Assembly (NCBI RefSeq): GCF_001428365.1
Contig: NZ_LMSH01000004.1
Location: 213,270-277,269 of the forward strand
Origin: Arthrobacter sp. Soil763
GTDB taxonomy: Bacteria; Actinomycetota; Actinomycetes; Actinomycetales; Micrococcaceae
Length of the DNA: 64,000 nt
Direction of reading: 5' to 3'
Positions 41,225 to 50,066 of this stretch are shown piece after piece. The position numbers and the translations under genes are program-made. Under the pieces are notes generated by a model. The model searched no databases. It had not been told where the DNA came from and worked only from the letters and a program-made list of their open reading frames with translations. The stretch's first letter is position 1; every line of letters starts with the position of its first letter.

Positions 41225-41905
41225 CTAGAAGATCACCGGCGGGGCATCCAGCACTGTCTCGTCCACCCGCCGGTGCTCCCACTGCGTAAACGGCTTATCC
41301 AGTTCGTATTTGCCCTCCCGGGTGCGGTGCAGAGTGCGCAGCTCGGCGTTGTCCGGGTTGTTCAGGGACTCGAAGTACTCCACGGACCAGTGGAACCAGC
41401 GCATGCAGAACAGCCGCACCGTCAGCCCGTGCGTGACCAGCAGGGCGTTCGGCGCGTAGTCGGGCTTGGACCAGTGCCGGTAGAGGGTCTCCATGAACGA
41501 GGAGATCCGGTCGTAGACATCGGAGCCGGATTCGCCCTCGCGGAACCGGTAGAAGAAGTGCCCGTAGGCGTTGCGGAGTTCCTTCTGGTCCTCGATGTCG
41601 CCGGCGATCTGGAAGTTGGCCCAGTCCTGCTCGCGCAGCCTCGGCTCCTCGATCACGCGCTCGGTCAGCGGGCCCAGGCGCAACGCCTCGAGGGTCTGGT
41701 AGGCGCGCAGGTACGGAGAGACGTACACGCACACCTGCTGCCCGTCGAGCTCCCGCCGCAACCGCTCACCGGCGGCCGCCGCCTGTTCCACCCCGAGGGC
41801 GGTCAGCGGGATCCTGTAGTCCGGCACCCGGTTGTAGATTGAGGTGTCGGCATTGGCGGCGGACTGGCCGTGCCGGATCATGATGATTCTCCCGGGCGCA
41901 CTCAC
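41225..41905 (-). CDS. Histidine phosphatase (phosphoglycerate mutase-like) family protein
   Basis: 226 aa. The catalytic motif IRHGQSAAN follows the start and the second His is in LLVTHGLTVRLF. The substrate may be a sugar phosphate or another phosphomonoester. Two starts compete: ATG at 41917 and GTG at 41905. I prefer GTG, because the ATG lies within a TATGCT -10 box (minus strand) that would give a leaderless GTG transcript. It converges on the frameshifted gene with a 3-bp gap. Confidence 0.88.
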   Translation of the reverse strand: MSAPGRIIMIRHGQSAANADTSIYNRVPDYRIPLTALGVEQAAAAGERLRRELDGQQVCVYVSPYLRAYQTLEALRLGPLTERVIEEPRLREQDWANFQIAGDIEDQKELRNAYGHFFYRFREGESGSDVYDRISSFMETLYRHWSKPDYAPNALLVTHGLTVRLFCMRWFHWSVEYFESLNNPDNAELRTLHRTREGKYELDKPFTQWEHRRVDETVLDAPPVIF

Positions 41906-41962
41906 ACCCCACAGCATAGGCGCGTGCAGCCAACTCCCGGCAAGGGCAGGCAAGATAGAGGC

Positions 41963-42739
41963 ATGCTGGTTCCCTCCCGCCGTCGGCTGCGGCTCGAAGT
42001 CTGGATCGTCCTGGGGCTCTCCCTCGGCCAATCGGCGGTGTACTCGGTGGTGCAGCTGCTGGACAAGCTGACCCGGGCGCCGCTGGCCCAGGGCACCTCC
42101 ACGCTCAACCGCTCGCAGAGCAGCCGGGAGTACTTAGACCTCACCTACCAGCTGCTGGACATCATCTTTGCGCTGGTCCCGGTGCTGCTGGTGCTGTACT
42201 TCCTCACCGAACACCGCCCGGCCGGGCTTGCCGCCGGCACCGGCAGTTCGGCGTTCCGGAAGCTCGGCTTCAACTTCGCCCGCCCCGGCAAAGACCTGCT
42301 CCAGGGCCTGGGCCTCTTTGCCCTGATCGGCGTTCCCTCCCTGGGCCTCTACGCGGCCGGCCGGGCGCTGGGCATTACGACGGCGATCATCCCCAGCGCG
42401 CTCGACTCCTACTGGTGGACGGTCCCTGTGCTCATCCTCTCGGCCATCCGGCACGGGATCGTGGAGGAAGTGATCGTCGTGGGCTACCTGCTGGACCGGC
42501 TCGGCAAATTCGGCTGGGGCATGCCGCTCGCGATCTTCGCCAGCTCCATGCTGCGCGGCAGCTACCACCTCTACCAGGGGTTCGGGCCGTTCGTCGGCAA
42601 CGCCGTCATGGGCGTCATCTTCGCCCTCATCTACACCAGGACGCGCCGGGTGATGCCGCTCGTGATTGCGCACGCGCTGCTGGACATCGTCGCGTTCGTC
42701 GGCTTCAGCCTCTTCGGCAAGGCCATCGGCCTGGGCTGA
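41963..42739 (+). CDS. CPBP-family intramembrane glutamic endopeptidase
   Basis: 258 aa, about seven membrane helices. CPBP motifs are present: EEV in RHGIVEEVIVVGYL, SSMLRGSYHLYQG with the catalytic His, and VIAHALLDI. Relatives process prenylated or membrane proteins (Rce1-like) or act in immunity and envelope maintenance; the substrate is unknown. Divergent from the histidine phosphatase with 57 bp between starts. Confidence 0.9.
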   Translation: MLVPSRRRLRLEVWIVLGLSLGQSAVYSVVQLLDKLTRAPLAQGTSTLNRSQSSREYLDLTYQLLDIIFALVPVLLVLYFLTEHRPAGLAAGTGSSAFRKLGFNFARPGKDLLQGLGLFALIGVPSLGLYAAGRALGITTAIIPSALDSYWWTVPVLILSAIRHGIVEEVIVVGYLLDRLGKFGWGMPLAIFASSMLRGSYHLYQGFGPFVGNAVMGVIFALIYTRTRRVMPLVIAHALLDIVAFVGFSLFGKAIGLG

Positions 42740-42778
42740 GGCCCGTCCAACCGCGGCAGCAGAGCCGGTGCACGGCGG

Positions 42779-42795
42779 ATGTCTTATTTCGACAT
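42779..42795. promoter_or_regulatory. Palindrome upstream of the oxygenase gene
   Basis: ATGTC-N7-GACAT (ATGTCTTATTTCGACAT), an AT-rich 17-bp inverted repeat in the 145-bp gap before the oxygenase. A TAACAT -10-like box follows at 42825-42830. A candidate repressor site; the regulator is unknown. Confidence 0.35.
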
Positions 42796-42884
42796 GAGAC
42801 TCTCCAAGGAGCGGGGCGGGTCCGTAACATTGGAGCTATTCCAGGCATCGACTTGCCAAACCTGCCGCAAAAGGACTATGCGAA

Positions 42885-43898
42885 ATGCCGCTTGAATCGC
42901 TGCCCGTACTGGACATCTCCCGCTTGAATGCCGGCCCGGAAGAAGCCGCCCGGTTCCGGGAGGAACTGCGCGACGCCATGCACGACGTCGGCTTCATCTA
43001 CCTGGCCGGCCACGGCATCCCGCAGGAGCTCACCGACGCCATGCTGGAGGTCTCCCGCCGGTTCTTCGACCTGCCCGAGGAACAGAAGCTCGCGATCGAG
43101 AACATCCACAGCCCGCAGTTCCGCGGCTACACCCGCGTCGGCGGCGAAATCACCGACGGCGGAGTCGACTGGCGCGAGCAGATCGACATCGGCGTCGAGC
43201 GCGACACCGTGCAGCCCGGCCCCGGGGTGCCCGACTACTGGCGGCTGGAGGGGCCGAACCTGTGGCCCGAAGGCCTGCCCGGGATGCGGGAAACCGTGAC
43301 CGAATGGACCGAGCGGCTCAGCGCCGTGTCCCTGGACCTCCTGCGGGCGCTCGCCGTCTCCCTCGGCGCGCCCGAGGATACCTTCGACGCGGCCTTTGCC
43401 GCCCAGGCCTTCCCCATGCTGAAAATCGTGCGCTATCCGGGGGAGTCGGACCCGGAACCCAAGCAGGGTGTCGGGTCCCACCGCGACGGCGGGGTCCTGA
43501 CCCTGCTGCTCGTAGAGCCCGGCAAGGGCGGCCTGCAGGTTGAGCACCAAGGCGAATGGATCGACGCGCCGCAGGTGCCCGGAACCTTTGTGGTCAACAT
43601 CGGGGAGATGCTGGAACTGGCCACCAACGGCTACCTCAAGGCCACGCTGCACCGGGTGATCTCACCGCTGCGCGGAACGGACCGGATCTCGCTGCCGTTC
43701 TTCTTCAATCCGGCGCTGGATGCCACCATGCCCCGGCTTGCGGTCAGCCCGGAGTTCCAGGCCCGGGCCCGCGGCCTGTCGGTCGATCCTTCGAACAGCC
43801 CGATCCTGCAGACCTACGGAGACAACGCCCTGCGGTACCGGGTCCGGGCCCACCCCAACGTCGTTGCCGTCCACCACCCGGACCTGGCGGCCGGCTAA
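42885..43898 (+). CDS. Isopenicillin N synthase-like 2-oxoglutarate/Fe(II) oxygenase
   Basis: 337 aa. An N-terminal DIOX_N region (PVLDISRL, FIYLAGHGIP) and a double-stranded beta-helix with iron ligands His-x-Asp in GSHRDGG and His in ATLHRVISP are present. The 2-oxoglutarate-binding RxS appears as DRISLPFFF. Iron and cosubstrate residues are complete. Family members hydroxylate small metabolites; the substrate is unknown. AAGGA lies 12 bp before the ATG. A hairpin terminator follows. Confidence 0.9.
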   Translation: MPLESLPVLDISRLNAGPEEAARFREELRDAMHDVGFIYLAGHGIPQELTDAMLEVSRRFFDLPEEQKLAIENIHSPQFRGYTRVGGEITDGGVDWREQIDIGVERDTVQPGPGVPDYWRLEGPNLWPEGLPGMRETVTEWTERLSAVSLDLLRALAVSLGAPEDTFDAAFAAQAFPMLKIVRYPGESDPEPKQGVGSHRDGGVLTLLLVEPGKGGLQVEHQGEWIDAPQVPGTFVVNIGEMLELATNGYLKATLHRVISPLRGTDRISLPFFFNPALDATMPRLAVSPEFQARARGLSVDPSNSPILQTYGDNALRYRVRAHPNVVAVHHPDLAAG

Positions 43899-43913
43899 GC
43901 CGGGTTAAAGAAA

Positions 43914-43965
43914 TTCGGCCGCCAGCGGTGGGTGGCGTCGTTGACACCCGCTGCTGGCGGCCGAA
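43914..43965. terminator. 21-bp hairpin between convergent genes
   Basis: Arms 43914-43934 and 43945-43965 pair fully with two G-U pairs around a 10-nt loop. It serves the oxygenase (+) and the VOC gene (-). Confidence 0.85.
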
Positions 43966-43985
43966 GCCTTGTTACCTGGGCCCGG

Positions 43986-44618
43986 CTAAATGGTGACGGC
44001 CCCGGAGGCGGTCTCGAAGGTGACGGACAGGATGCCCGGGGTGCCGTGCGGCGCCAGCCAGTTGACGTCCACATCCTCCAGCGGCTTCTCCACCGGCTCG
44101 CCCAGCCATTCGGTGACGCGCTGGGCGGAGCCGGCGATCGTCAGGGCGGACATCTTGACCGTGCCCTCGTAGGCGTTGGACGGGTGCAGCGAGGGGTCGC
44201 CTTCCCACTTGAGCATGTAGGGCACCTGCGGATCCGCGATCAGGCCCAGGATGCCGATCTGCTTCCAGACCAGCTCGCGGCCGTCGGGGAACTTGCGGTT
44301 GCCGTTGACCGCGGCGCGGCCGAGGCGCTCCTCAAACGGGGCCAGGTCGTCGACCTCGACGCACCAGCCCATCCAGCCGCCGCCGGCAGCGGACCGGGCG
44401 CGGACCGCCTGGCCGAAGGGTGCCTTATCCGAGGCGGGGTGGTCGAGGACCTCCACCACCTCAAGGTATTTGTGCCCCGCGAGCGGGATAATCATGTTCC
44501 GGGTACCGAAGCGGGGGTGGACTCCGCCCTTCACGGCTTCGACGCCGAGGGCGGTGGCAATACGTTCAGTGGTGGCCGCCAGGCCATCCTTTTCACAGGC
44601 GTAAGAGACGTGATCCAT
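43986..44618 (-). CDS. VOC-superfamily (glyoxalase-like) protein
   Basis: 210 aa. It begins MDHVSYACE, a vicinal-oxygen-chelate opening, with a first babab module ending in KYLEVVEVLDHPA and a second containing VTFETASGAV. It matches the Glyoxalase_3-like group, which binds a divalent metal; function unknown. The ATG at 44618 is spaced correctly from a GAGGG site, while the ATG at 44624 is too close to it. Confidence 0.83.
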   Translation of the reverse strand: MDHVSYACEKDGLAATTERIATALGVEAVKGGVHPRFGTRNMIIPLAGHKYLEVVEVLDHPASDKAPFGQAVRARSAAGGGWMGWCVEVDDLAPFEERLGRAAVNGNRKFPDGRELVWKQIGILGLIADPQVPYMLKWEGDPSLHPSNAYEGTVKMSALTIAGSAQRVTEWLGEPVEKPLEDVDVNWLAPHGTPGILSVTFETASGAVTI

Positions 44619-44718
44619 GCGCATGCCCTCATCTTGGCACTTTGTGATGGAGCTCTCAGCTTAGGGTGTCCTAACCTCGCGGAACGGTGATACGGAACCC
44701 CGGGCGGCCCTTCATCTT

Positions 44719-44759
44719 CGTCACAATCCTGTTCAGCCGCCCGCCGGCCTTCCTAGACT
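44719..44759 (+). promoter_or_regulatory. metY promoter region with shared upstream motif
   Basis: The -10 box TAGACT lies at 44754-44759, with a weak -35 near TTCAGC (44732-44737). CGTCACAATC at 44719-44728 starts exactly 35 bp before the -10; the same motif at the same spacing precedes metX. Transcription should start about at the first base of the riboswitch. Confidence 0.5.
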
Positions 44760-44763
44760 GGTG

Positions 44764-44848
44764 CCAGGTCATGAGTGCCAGCGCCAAGCCCCGGCTCGCT
44801 GGCCGGCAACCCTCCTTACGCGGTGGGGTGCCCCGGGTGAAGACCTGG
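44764..44848 (+). promoter_or_regulatory. SAM-IV-like riboswitch controlling metY
   Basis: The outer stem pairs CCAGGTC (44764-44770) with GACCTGG (44842-44848). Inside are GTCATGAGTGCCAGC, CCGGCAACCCTCC and GGTGGGGTGCCCCGGGTGA, the core expected of SAM-IV in actinobacteria. Downstream, GGGCT (44912-44916) can pair with AGCCC (44933-44937), covering part of the AGAGGGAG ribosome site. This suggests translational control (inference). SAM binding should switch metY off. Confidence 0.85.
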
Positions 44849-44942
44849 CTGCCCGGCGCCCGCCGGACGGCAAGCGCGGCGCCAGTGCCGTTCCGGCCCC
44901 CGGTCCGGGACGGGCTGTGCCCAGTCAGAGGGAGCCCCTTCG

Positions 44943-46259
44943 ATGTCCAACGCCTGGTCCTTTGAAACCCGCCAGATCCACGCCGGCCAGGAGCCCGACG
45001 CCGCCACCGGCGCCCGGTCCCTGCCGATCTACCAGACGATGTCGTTCGTCTTCCCCAGCGCCGAGAGTGCCGCCAACCGCTTCGCGCTCGCCGAACTGGC
45101 CCCCATCTACACCCGGATCGGCAACCCCACCCAGGATGCCGTGGAGCAGCGGCTGGCCAGCCTGGAGGGCGGCCTCGGCGCACTCCTGCTCAGTTCCGGA
45201 CAGGCCGCGGAAACCTTCGCCATCCTCAACATCGCCGAGGCGGGGGACCACGTCGTGGCCAGCCCCAGCCTCTACGGCGGCACCTACAACCTGCTCGCCC
45301 ATACGCTGAAGAAGTTCGGCATCTCCGTGACCTTCGTGGCGGACCCGGACAACCTGGAGCAGTGGCGCGACGCCGTCCGGCCCAACACCAAGCTGTTCTT
45401 CGGCGAGGTGGTGTCCAACCCCCGGCAGGACGTGCTGGACATCGAGGGCATCGCGGAGGTCGCGCACCGGGCGGGGGTGCCGCTGATCGTGGACAACACC
45501 CTCTCCACCCCCTACCTGATCCGGCCGCTCGAGTGGGGTGCGGACATCGTGGTCCACTCGGCCACCAAGTACCTCGGCGGCCACGGCGCCGCGATCGCCG
45601 GCGTGATCGTGGACTCCGGGAATTTCGACTTCGGCGCCGACCCGGAGCGGTTCCCCGGCTTCAACACCCCGGACCCCACCTACAACGGTCTGGTCTACGC
45701 CCGCGACCTCGGCGCGGACGGGGCCCTCGGCGCCAACCTGTCCTTCATTCTCAAGGCCCGGGTCCAGCTGCTGCGGGACCTCGGCTCCGCCGTGGCGCCG
45801 TTCAACGCCTTCCTTATCGCCCAGGGCATCGAGACGCTCAGCCTGCGGATGGAGCGGCACGTGGCCAACGCCGTCCGGGTCGCCGAATGGCTGGAGGCCA
45901 GGGACGACGTCGAATCCGTCGCCTACGCCGGGCTGCCGTCCAGCCCCTGGTTCGAGCGCGGCCGCAAGTACGGGCCCAAGGGGACCGGCGCCGTCGTCTC
46001 CTTCAACCTCGCCGGGGGAGCGGAGGCGGGCAAGCGGTTCGTCGACGCCCTCGAACTGCACTCGCACGTGGCGAACATCGGCGACGTCCGCTCCCTCGTG
46101 ATCCACCCGGCGTCGACCACGCACAGCCAGCTTTCGCCGGAGCAGCAGGCAGTGGCCGGAGTCCACCCCGGACTGGTCCGGCTCTCGGTCGGGATCGAGC
46201 ACATCGATGACATCCTCGCGGACCTCGACGCCGGCTTCCGGGCCGCCAAGGCGGGCTGA
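44943..46259 (+). CDS. metY: O-acetylhomoserine sulfhydrylase
   Basis: 438 aa, the length of OAH sulfhydrylases rather than the shorter cystathionine gamma-synthases. PLP fold type I with YTRIGNPT, LLSSGQAAE and the Schiff-base lysine in HSATKYLGGHG. It makes homocysteine from O-acetylhomoserine and sulfide. A GAGGGAG site precedes the ATG. Controlled by its own SAM-IV-like leader. Separated from metX by a terminator and a second riboswitch. Confidence 0.95.
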   Translation: MSNAWSFETRQIHAGQEPDAATGARSLPIYQTMSFVFPSAESAANRFALAELAPIYTRIGNPTQDAVEQRLASLEGGLGALLLSSGQAAETFAILNIAEAGDHVVASPSLYGGTYNLLAHTLKKFGISVTFVADPDNLEQWRDAVRPNTKLFFGEVVSNPRQDVLDIEGIAEVAHRAGVPLIVDNTLSTPYLIRPLEWGADIVVHSATKYLGGHGAAIAGVIVDSGNFDFGADPERFPGFNTPDPTYNGLVYARDLGADGALGANLSFILKARVQLLRDLGSAVAPFNAFLIAQGIETLSLRMERHVANAVRVAEWLEARDDVESVAYAGLPSSPWFERGRKYGPKGTGAVVSFNLAGGAEAGKRFVDALELHSHVANIGDVRSLVIHPASTTHSQLSPEQQAVAGVHPGLVRLSVGIEHIDDILADLDAGFRAAKAG

Positions 46260-46303
46260 GGTCATAGAGACGTCGCGGAATTTCCCCACCATTGCGGGCA
46301 CGA

Positions 46304-46326
46304 CGGCGGGGCGCGCCGACTTTTTT
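46304..46326 (+). terminator. Small hairpin with T6 run after metY
   Basis: A 5-bp stem CGGCG/CGCCG (46304-46308 with 46314-46318) is followed by AC and six T. It is nested in a wider inverted repeat (46281-46290 with 46355-46364). It should end metY transcripts before the metX promoter. Confidence 0.55.
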
Positions 46327-46400
46327 GGGCGACCCGCCGGACGCGGCGTTCAAAGGTGGGGAAACTGCGGTGCCGAAGAATTCGGCTGAGGTCATACAGC

Positions 46401-46441
46401 CGTCACAATCTTCGCGCTTGCACCGCCGCGTTTCGTAGAAT
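46401..46441 (+). promoter_or_regulatory. metX promoter region with shared upstream motif
   Basis: The -10 box TAGAAT lies at 46436-46441; no clear -35. CGTCACAATC at 46401-46410 starts 35 bp before it, exactly as at metY. The riboswitch begins 5 bp after the -10. Confidence 0.5.
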
Positions 46442-46445
46442 CGAC

Positions 46446-46529
46446 CCAGGTCATGAGTGCCAGCGACAGCCCCGGCTTGCTGGCCGGCAACCCTCCTTCT
46501 GCGGCGGGGTGCCCCGGGTGAAGACCTGG
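46446..46529 (+). promoter_or_regulatory. SAM-IV-like riboswitch controlling metX
   Basis: The outer stem pairs CCAGGTC (46446-46452) with GACCTGG (46523-46529). The core is nearly identical to the metY leader (GTCATGAGTGCCAGCGA, CCGGCAACCCTCC, CGGGGTGCCCCGGGTGA). The start codon lies 46 bp downstream. Confidence 0.85.
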
Positions 46530-46574
46530 CCTGCCGGTCAGCTGACGGCGGGCAAGCGCGAAGTGAGGTCCCAC

Positions 46575-47717
46575 ATGACGATTGCCGCCACCCGCTCGGG
46601 TGCACCCAAAAACACCGCCCCCGCAGGCGACGGAACCGTGCAGTACCTGCCGGTCGGTCCGCTGGAGCTCGAATCCGGTGCCGTCCTGCCGGAGGTGACC
46701 CTGGCCTACGAGACGTGGGGGACCCTCAACGCGGACGGCTCCAACGCTGTCCTGATCGAACATGCCCTGACCGGCGACACCCACGTCACCCGCGGCGGCG
46801 GCGACGCCGGCGGGGAAGCGGGTTGGTGGGAGGAGCTGGCCGGCCCCGGCGCGCCGGTGGACACCGGGAAATACTTCGTGGTCTCCATCAACATCCTCGG
46901 CGGCTGCTACGGCTCCACCGGGCCCTCGACCCCCGCCCCGGACGGGCGGCCCTGGGGGTCGCGGTTCCCGCTGGTGACGCTCCGGGACAGCACCGCCGCG
47001 GAGGCCCGGCTCGCCGACGCCCTCGGCATCGGCAGCTGGCATGCCGTGCTCGGCGGATCCCTCGGCGGCGCCCGCGCCCTGGAATGGGCGGTCAGCTACC
47101 CGGACCGGGTCCGCCGGTGCGCCGTGATCTCGGTGGGCGCCCGCAGCACCGCCGAACAGATCGCCTTTGCCCAGGCGCAGACCCTGGCCATCCGCCAGGA
47201 CCCCGACTTCCGCGGCGGCGACTACTACGGCGGCCCCCGGCCGGACGCGGGCCTGGCCCTGGCCCGCCGGATCGCCCACATTACCTACCGCTCCGCCGCC
47301 GAGCTGGACGGCCGCTTCGGACGCACCGCCCAGAAGGCGGAGGCCCCGCTGACGCCCGGGCCGCCGGCGGGCCGGGGCCGCTACCAGGTCGAAAGCTACC
47401 TCGACCACCAGGGCAACAAGCTGGTCAGCCGCTTCGACGCCAACAGCTACATTGCCATCACCGAGGCGTTGATGAGCCACGACGTCAGCCGCGGCCGCGG
47501 CAGCCTGGAGGAGGCCCTGGCCCGGGCCACCGCCGACTTCTTCGTCGCCGCCGTCGACTCCGACCGGCTCTACTTCCCGGAACAATCCCGGGAACTCGCC
47601 GCCGCACTGCCCGGCGATGTCCCGGTCCACGTGATCGAGGCGCCGATCGGCCACGACGGGTTCCTGACCGAAATTGGCCAGCTCGGCGACCGGCTCCGGA
47701 GTGCCTTCTTCGCCTGA
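46575..47717 (+). CDS. metX: Homoserine O-acetyltransferase
   Basis: 380 aa, alpha/beta hydrolase fold. The nucleophile elbow GGSLGGARALEW carries the catalytic Ser; Asp lies in the DRLYFPEQ region and His in GHDGFLTE. It acetylates homoserine, supplying the substrate of MetY encoded just upstream. GTGAGG precedes the ATG at 46575. Separate SAM-IV-like control of both steps makes the homocysteine branch SAM-repressible. Confidence 0.96.
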   Translation: MTIAATRSGAPKNTAPAGDGTVQYLPVGPLELESGAVLPEVTLAYETWGTLNADGSNAVLIEHALTGDTHVTRGGGDAGGEAGWWEELAGPGAPVDTGKYFVVSINILGGCYGSTGPSTPAPDGRPWGSRFPLVTLRDSTAAEARLADALGIGSWHAVLGGSLGGARALEWAVSYPDRVRRCAVISVGARSTAEQIAFAQAQTLAIRQDPDFRGGDYYGGPRPDAGLALARRIAHITYRSAAELDGRFGRTAQKAEAPLTPGPPAGRGRYQVESYLDHQGNKLVSRFDANSYIAITEALMSHDVSRGRGSLEEALARATADFFVAAVDSDRLYFPEQSRELAAALPGDVPVHVIEAPIGHDGFLTEIGQLGDRLRSAFFA

Positions 47718-47732
47718 CACGTGGGCCAGTCT

Positions 47733-47797
47733 GTGCATTTTTGCAGATGCACTCTGCGTGAATAGTGGTTGAGCCTCCCGCGCTCGGCGACCATACT
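47733..47797 (+). promoter_or_regulatory. Promoter and palindrome upstream of the MHS transporter
   Basis: TTGAGC (47769-47774) and CATACT (47792-47797) are 17 bp apart. Upstream, GTGCAT-N8-ATGCAC (47733-47752) is a perfect 6-bp inverted repeat that may bind an activator or repressor. Predicted leader about 80 nt. Confidence 0.45.
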
Positions 47798-47885
47798 CGT
47801 GGAGAATGACGCCGTGTGTTCCAACTCACACAAGCGTCTACCCACTGGTCCACGGGGTGTCGATGAAGACACCGAAGGAGTTCGC

Positions 47886-49268
47886 ATGAGCACGGAAAAC
47901 GCCGCCACACGGCGCGCAGAGGAACCGGACGTCAAATCGTCCGGGCTTAAAAAAGTAGTAACGGCCTCCATGGCCGGCACGGTGGTCGAATGGTACGAGT
48001 TCTTCCTCTACGCCTCCGCCGCCACCCTGGTTTTCGGCAAGATGTTCTTCCCCAACTCCGGCACGGAGCTGGACGGCATTATCGCCGCCTTCCTGACCTA
48101 CGCCGTCGGCTTCGTGGCCCGCCCCATCGGCGGCATCGTCTTCGGCCACTTCGGCGACAAGTTCGGCCGCAAGCAGCTGCTGCAGCTCAGCATCATCCTG
48201 GTCGGCGTGTCCACCTTCCTGATGGGCTGCCTGCCGAGCTTCCAGCAGATCGGCTACTGGGCTCCGGCCCTGCTGGTCTTCCTGCGCTTCGCCCAGGGCT
48301 TCGCCGTCGGCGGTGAATGGGGCGGCGCCGTCCTGCTCGTTGCCGAGCACAGCCCCAGCAAGTCCCGCGGCTTCTGGGCCAGCTGGCCGCAGTCCGCCGT
48401 TCCGCTGGGCAACCTGCTGGCCACCGGCGTGCTGTTCCTGCTCTCCTCCATCCTCTCCAGCGCTGACTTCCTCGGCTGGGGCTGGCGGGTTGCCTTCTGG
48501 CTCTCCGCCGTGATCGTGGTCATCGGCTACTACATCCGCACCAAGGTCCAGGACGCCCCGATCTTCCTCGAGGCACAGAAGGAAGTTGTCACGGAGAACA
48601 AGGGCTACGGCGTCGCCGAGGTCTTCCGCCGCTACCCGCGCGGCGTCTTCACCGCCATGGGCCTGCGCTTCGCGGAGAACATCCTCTACTACCTCGTGGT
48701 CACCTTCTCCATCACCTACCTGAAGGTGATCGTCCAGGCCGACACCTCGCGCATCCTCCTGCTGCTGCTGGTGGCGCACTTCATCCACTTCTCCGTCGTG
48801 CCCGTCGTCGGGCGGCTCTCCGACAACTTCGGCCGCAAGCCGGTCTACATGGCCGGTGCCGTGCTCGGCGCCACCTGGGGCTTCTTCGCCTTCCCGATGA
48901 TGGACACCAAGAACGACCTGGTCATCCTCGCGGCGATCACCATCGGCCTGCTCTTCCACGCCCTGATGTACGCCGGCCAGCCGGCCATCATGGCGGAGAT
49001 GTTCCCGACCCGGATGCGCTACTCGGGCGTCTCGCTCGGCTACCAGGTGACCTCGATCGTGGCCGGTTCGCTCGCCCCGATCATCGCCACGGCGCTGCTG
49101 AGCCAGTACAAGTCGTCCGTGCCGGTGGCCATCTACCTGCTGATCGCCTGCGCGGTCACCGCCGTCGCGGTGTTCTTCCTCAAGGAGACCCGCGGCATCT
49201 CGCTCCACGACGTCGACGCCGCCGACGCCAAGGGCACCGCCGACCTGCTGGCCGCAGGCAAGAAGTAA
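47886..49268 (+). CDS. MFS transporter, metabolite:H+ symporter (MHS) family
   Basis: 460 aa, twelve membrane helices. MHS signatures are clear: TVVEWYEFFLYASAA at the first helix, GHFGDKFGRKQLL in loop 2-3, RFAQGFAVGGEWGGA and GRLSDNFGRKP. These transporters carry organic anions or zwitterions such as shikimate, alpha-ketoglutarate, proline or betaine with protons. The substrate is not clear from context. AAGGAG precedes the ATG at 47886. A 19-bp hairpin terminates it. Confidence 0.93.
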   Translation: MSTENAATRRAEEPDVKSSGLKKVVTASMAGTVVEWYEFFLYASAATLVFGKMFFPNSGTELDGIIAAFLTYAVGFVARPIGGIVFGHFGDKFGRKQLLQLSIILVGVSTFLMGCLPSFQQIGYWAPALLVFLRFAQGFAVGGEWGGAVLLVAEHSPSKSRGFWASWPQSAVPLGNLLATGVLFLLSSILSSADFLGWGWRVAFWLSAVIVVIGYYIRTKVQDAPIFLEAQKEVVTENKGYGVAEVFRRYPRGVFTAMGLRFAENILYYLVVTFSITYLKVIVQADTSRILLLLLVAHFIHFSVVPVVGRLSDNFGRKPVYMAGAVLGATWGFFAFPMMDTKNDLVILAAITIGLLFHALMYAGQPAIMAEMFPTRMRYSGVSLGYQVTSIVAGSLAPIIATALLSQYKSSVPVAIYLLIACAVTAVAVFFLKETRGISLHDVDAADAKGTADLLAAGKK

Positions 49269-49291
49269 CTAGAGGTAACTGCACGAATCAA

Positions 49292-49341
49292 ACGACAGCA
49301 GTCCCCGTCCCCGCACTGCGGAGACGGGGGCTGCTGTCGTT
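49292..49341 (+). terminator. 19-bp hairpin after the MHS transporter
   Basis: Arms 49292-49310 and 49323-49341 pair fully with one G-U pair around a 12-nt loop. Confidence 0.85.
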
Positions 49342-49465
49342 GGGGGCTCGGGGAGGCCGGAGGGCCGCGGGGAACAGCCGGCGGGCAGTGCCCACGCGCA
49401 AAAGAGATTCCGATGTTTCAGCAGGGCTCATTCCAGGACGGAGGTGCCTGTGCAAGACTTCGGGC

Positions 49466-50023
49466 ATGAACGACCCACGAAGCCGCATTCTGCCCCTCCT
49501 CCGCCAGGGTGAGCATCTGCTATGGGTTGGGCAACCCGATCCGCGGGTTCGCTTCACCGGCGCTGACGCCTTCCTTGTACCGTTCAGTGTTCTGTGGGGA
49601 GGATTCGCGATCCTTTGGGAGGTCCTGGCCCTCACGACGGTCAGGCAACCCTTTTTCGTGCTCTGGGGCATTCCCTTCGTCTTAGTAGGCCTCTACTTCA
49701 TCTTCGGCCGGTTCATCTTCAAGAAGCGGCGGAAAATGGCAACGATCTATGCGCTGACCAATTCGCGTGCGATCGTCCGCACGGGAGATAGGTCAATAGC
49801 TGATTCCCCTATCATCGGCCTGCCAATGAAGGTGGACAGGTCCAGAGACGGACGCCATGTCAGCGTGACATTCGGATCCCCGGGCCTCGGGGGTCTTTTG
49901 GGCATGTACCAGAACACCGGGCTGGATTTTTTCAGCTTAGGGCTGGGACAAACAGTTGCCTTCTACGATATCGAGGATGCTGACGGGCTACTTGGGACCC
50001 TAGACCGAGCACGGGTCGGATGA
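49466..50023 (+). CDS. PH-like membrane protein, hypothetical
   Basis: 185 aa. The opening RILPLLRQGEHLLWVGQPDP resembles bacterial PH-domain proteins, which start with an EexxLWxGxP-type strand. Two adjacent membrane helices (about 30-50 and 60-82) precede a beta-rich cytoplasmic part ending NTGLDFFSLG...VAFYDIEDADGL. Base composition and codon use are clearly lower in GC than neighbouring genes, suggesting transfer. No good ribosome site before the ATG. Function unknown. Confidence 0.75.
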   Translation: MNDPRSRILPLLRQGEHLLWVGQPDPRVRFTGADAFLVPFSVLWGGFAILWEVLALTTVRQPFFVLWGIPFVLVGLYFIFGRFIFKKRRKMATIYALTNSRAIVRTGDRSIADSPIIGLPMKVDRSRDGRHVSVTFGSPGLGGLLGMYQNTGLDFFSLGLGQTVAFYDIEDADGLLGTLDRARVG

Positions 50024-50066
50024 GTCGGAATAATGATCGCCCAAACTGTCTCATGAAGGAGCGGTA

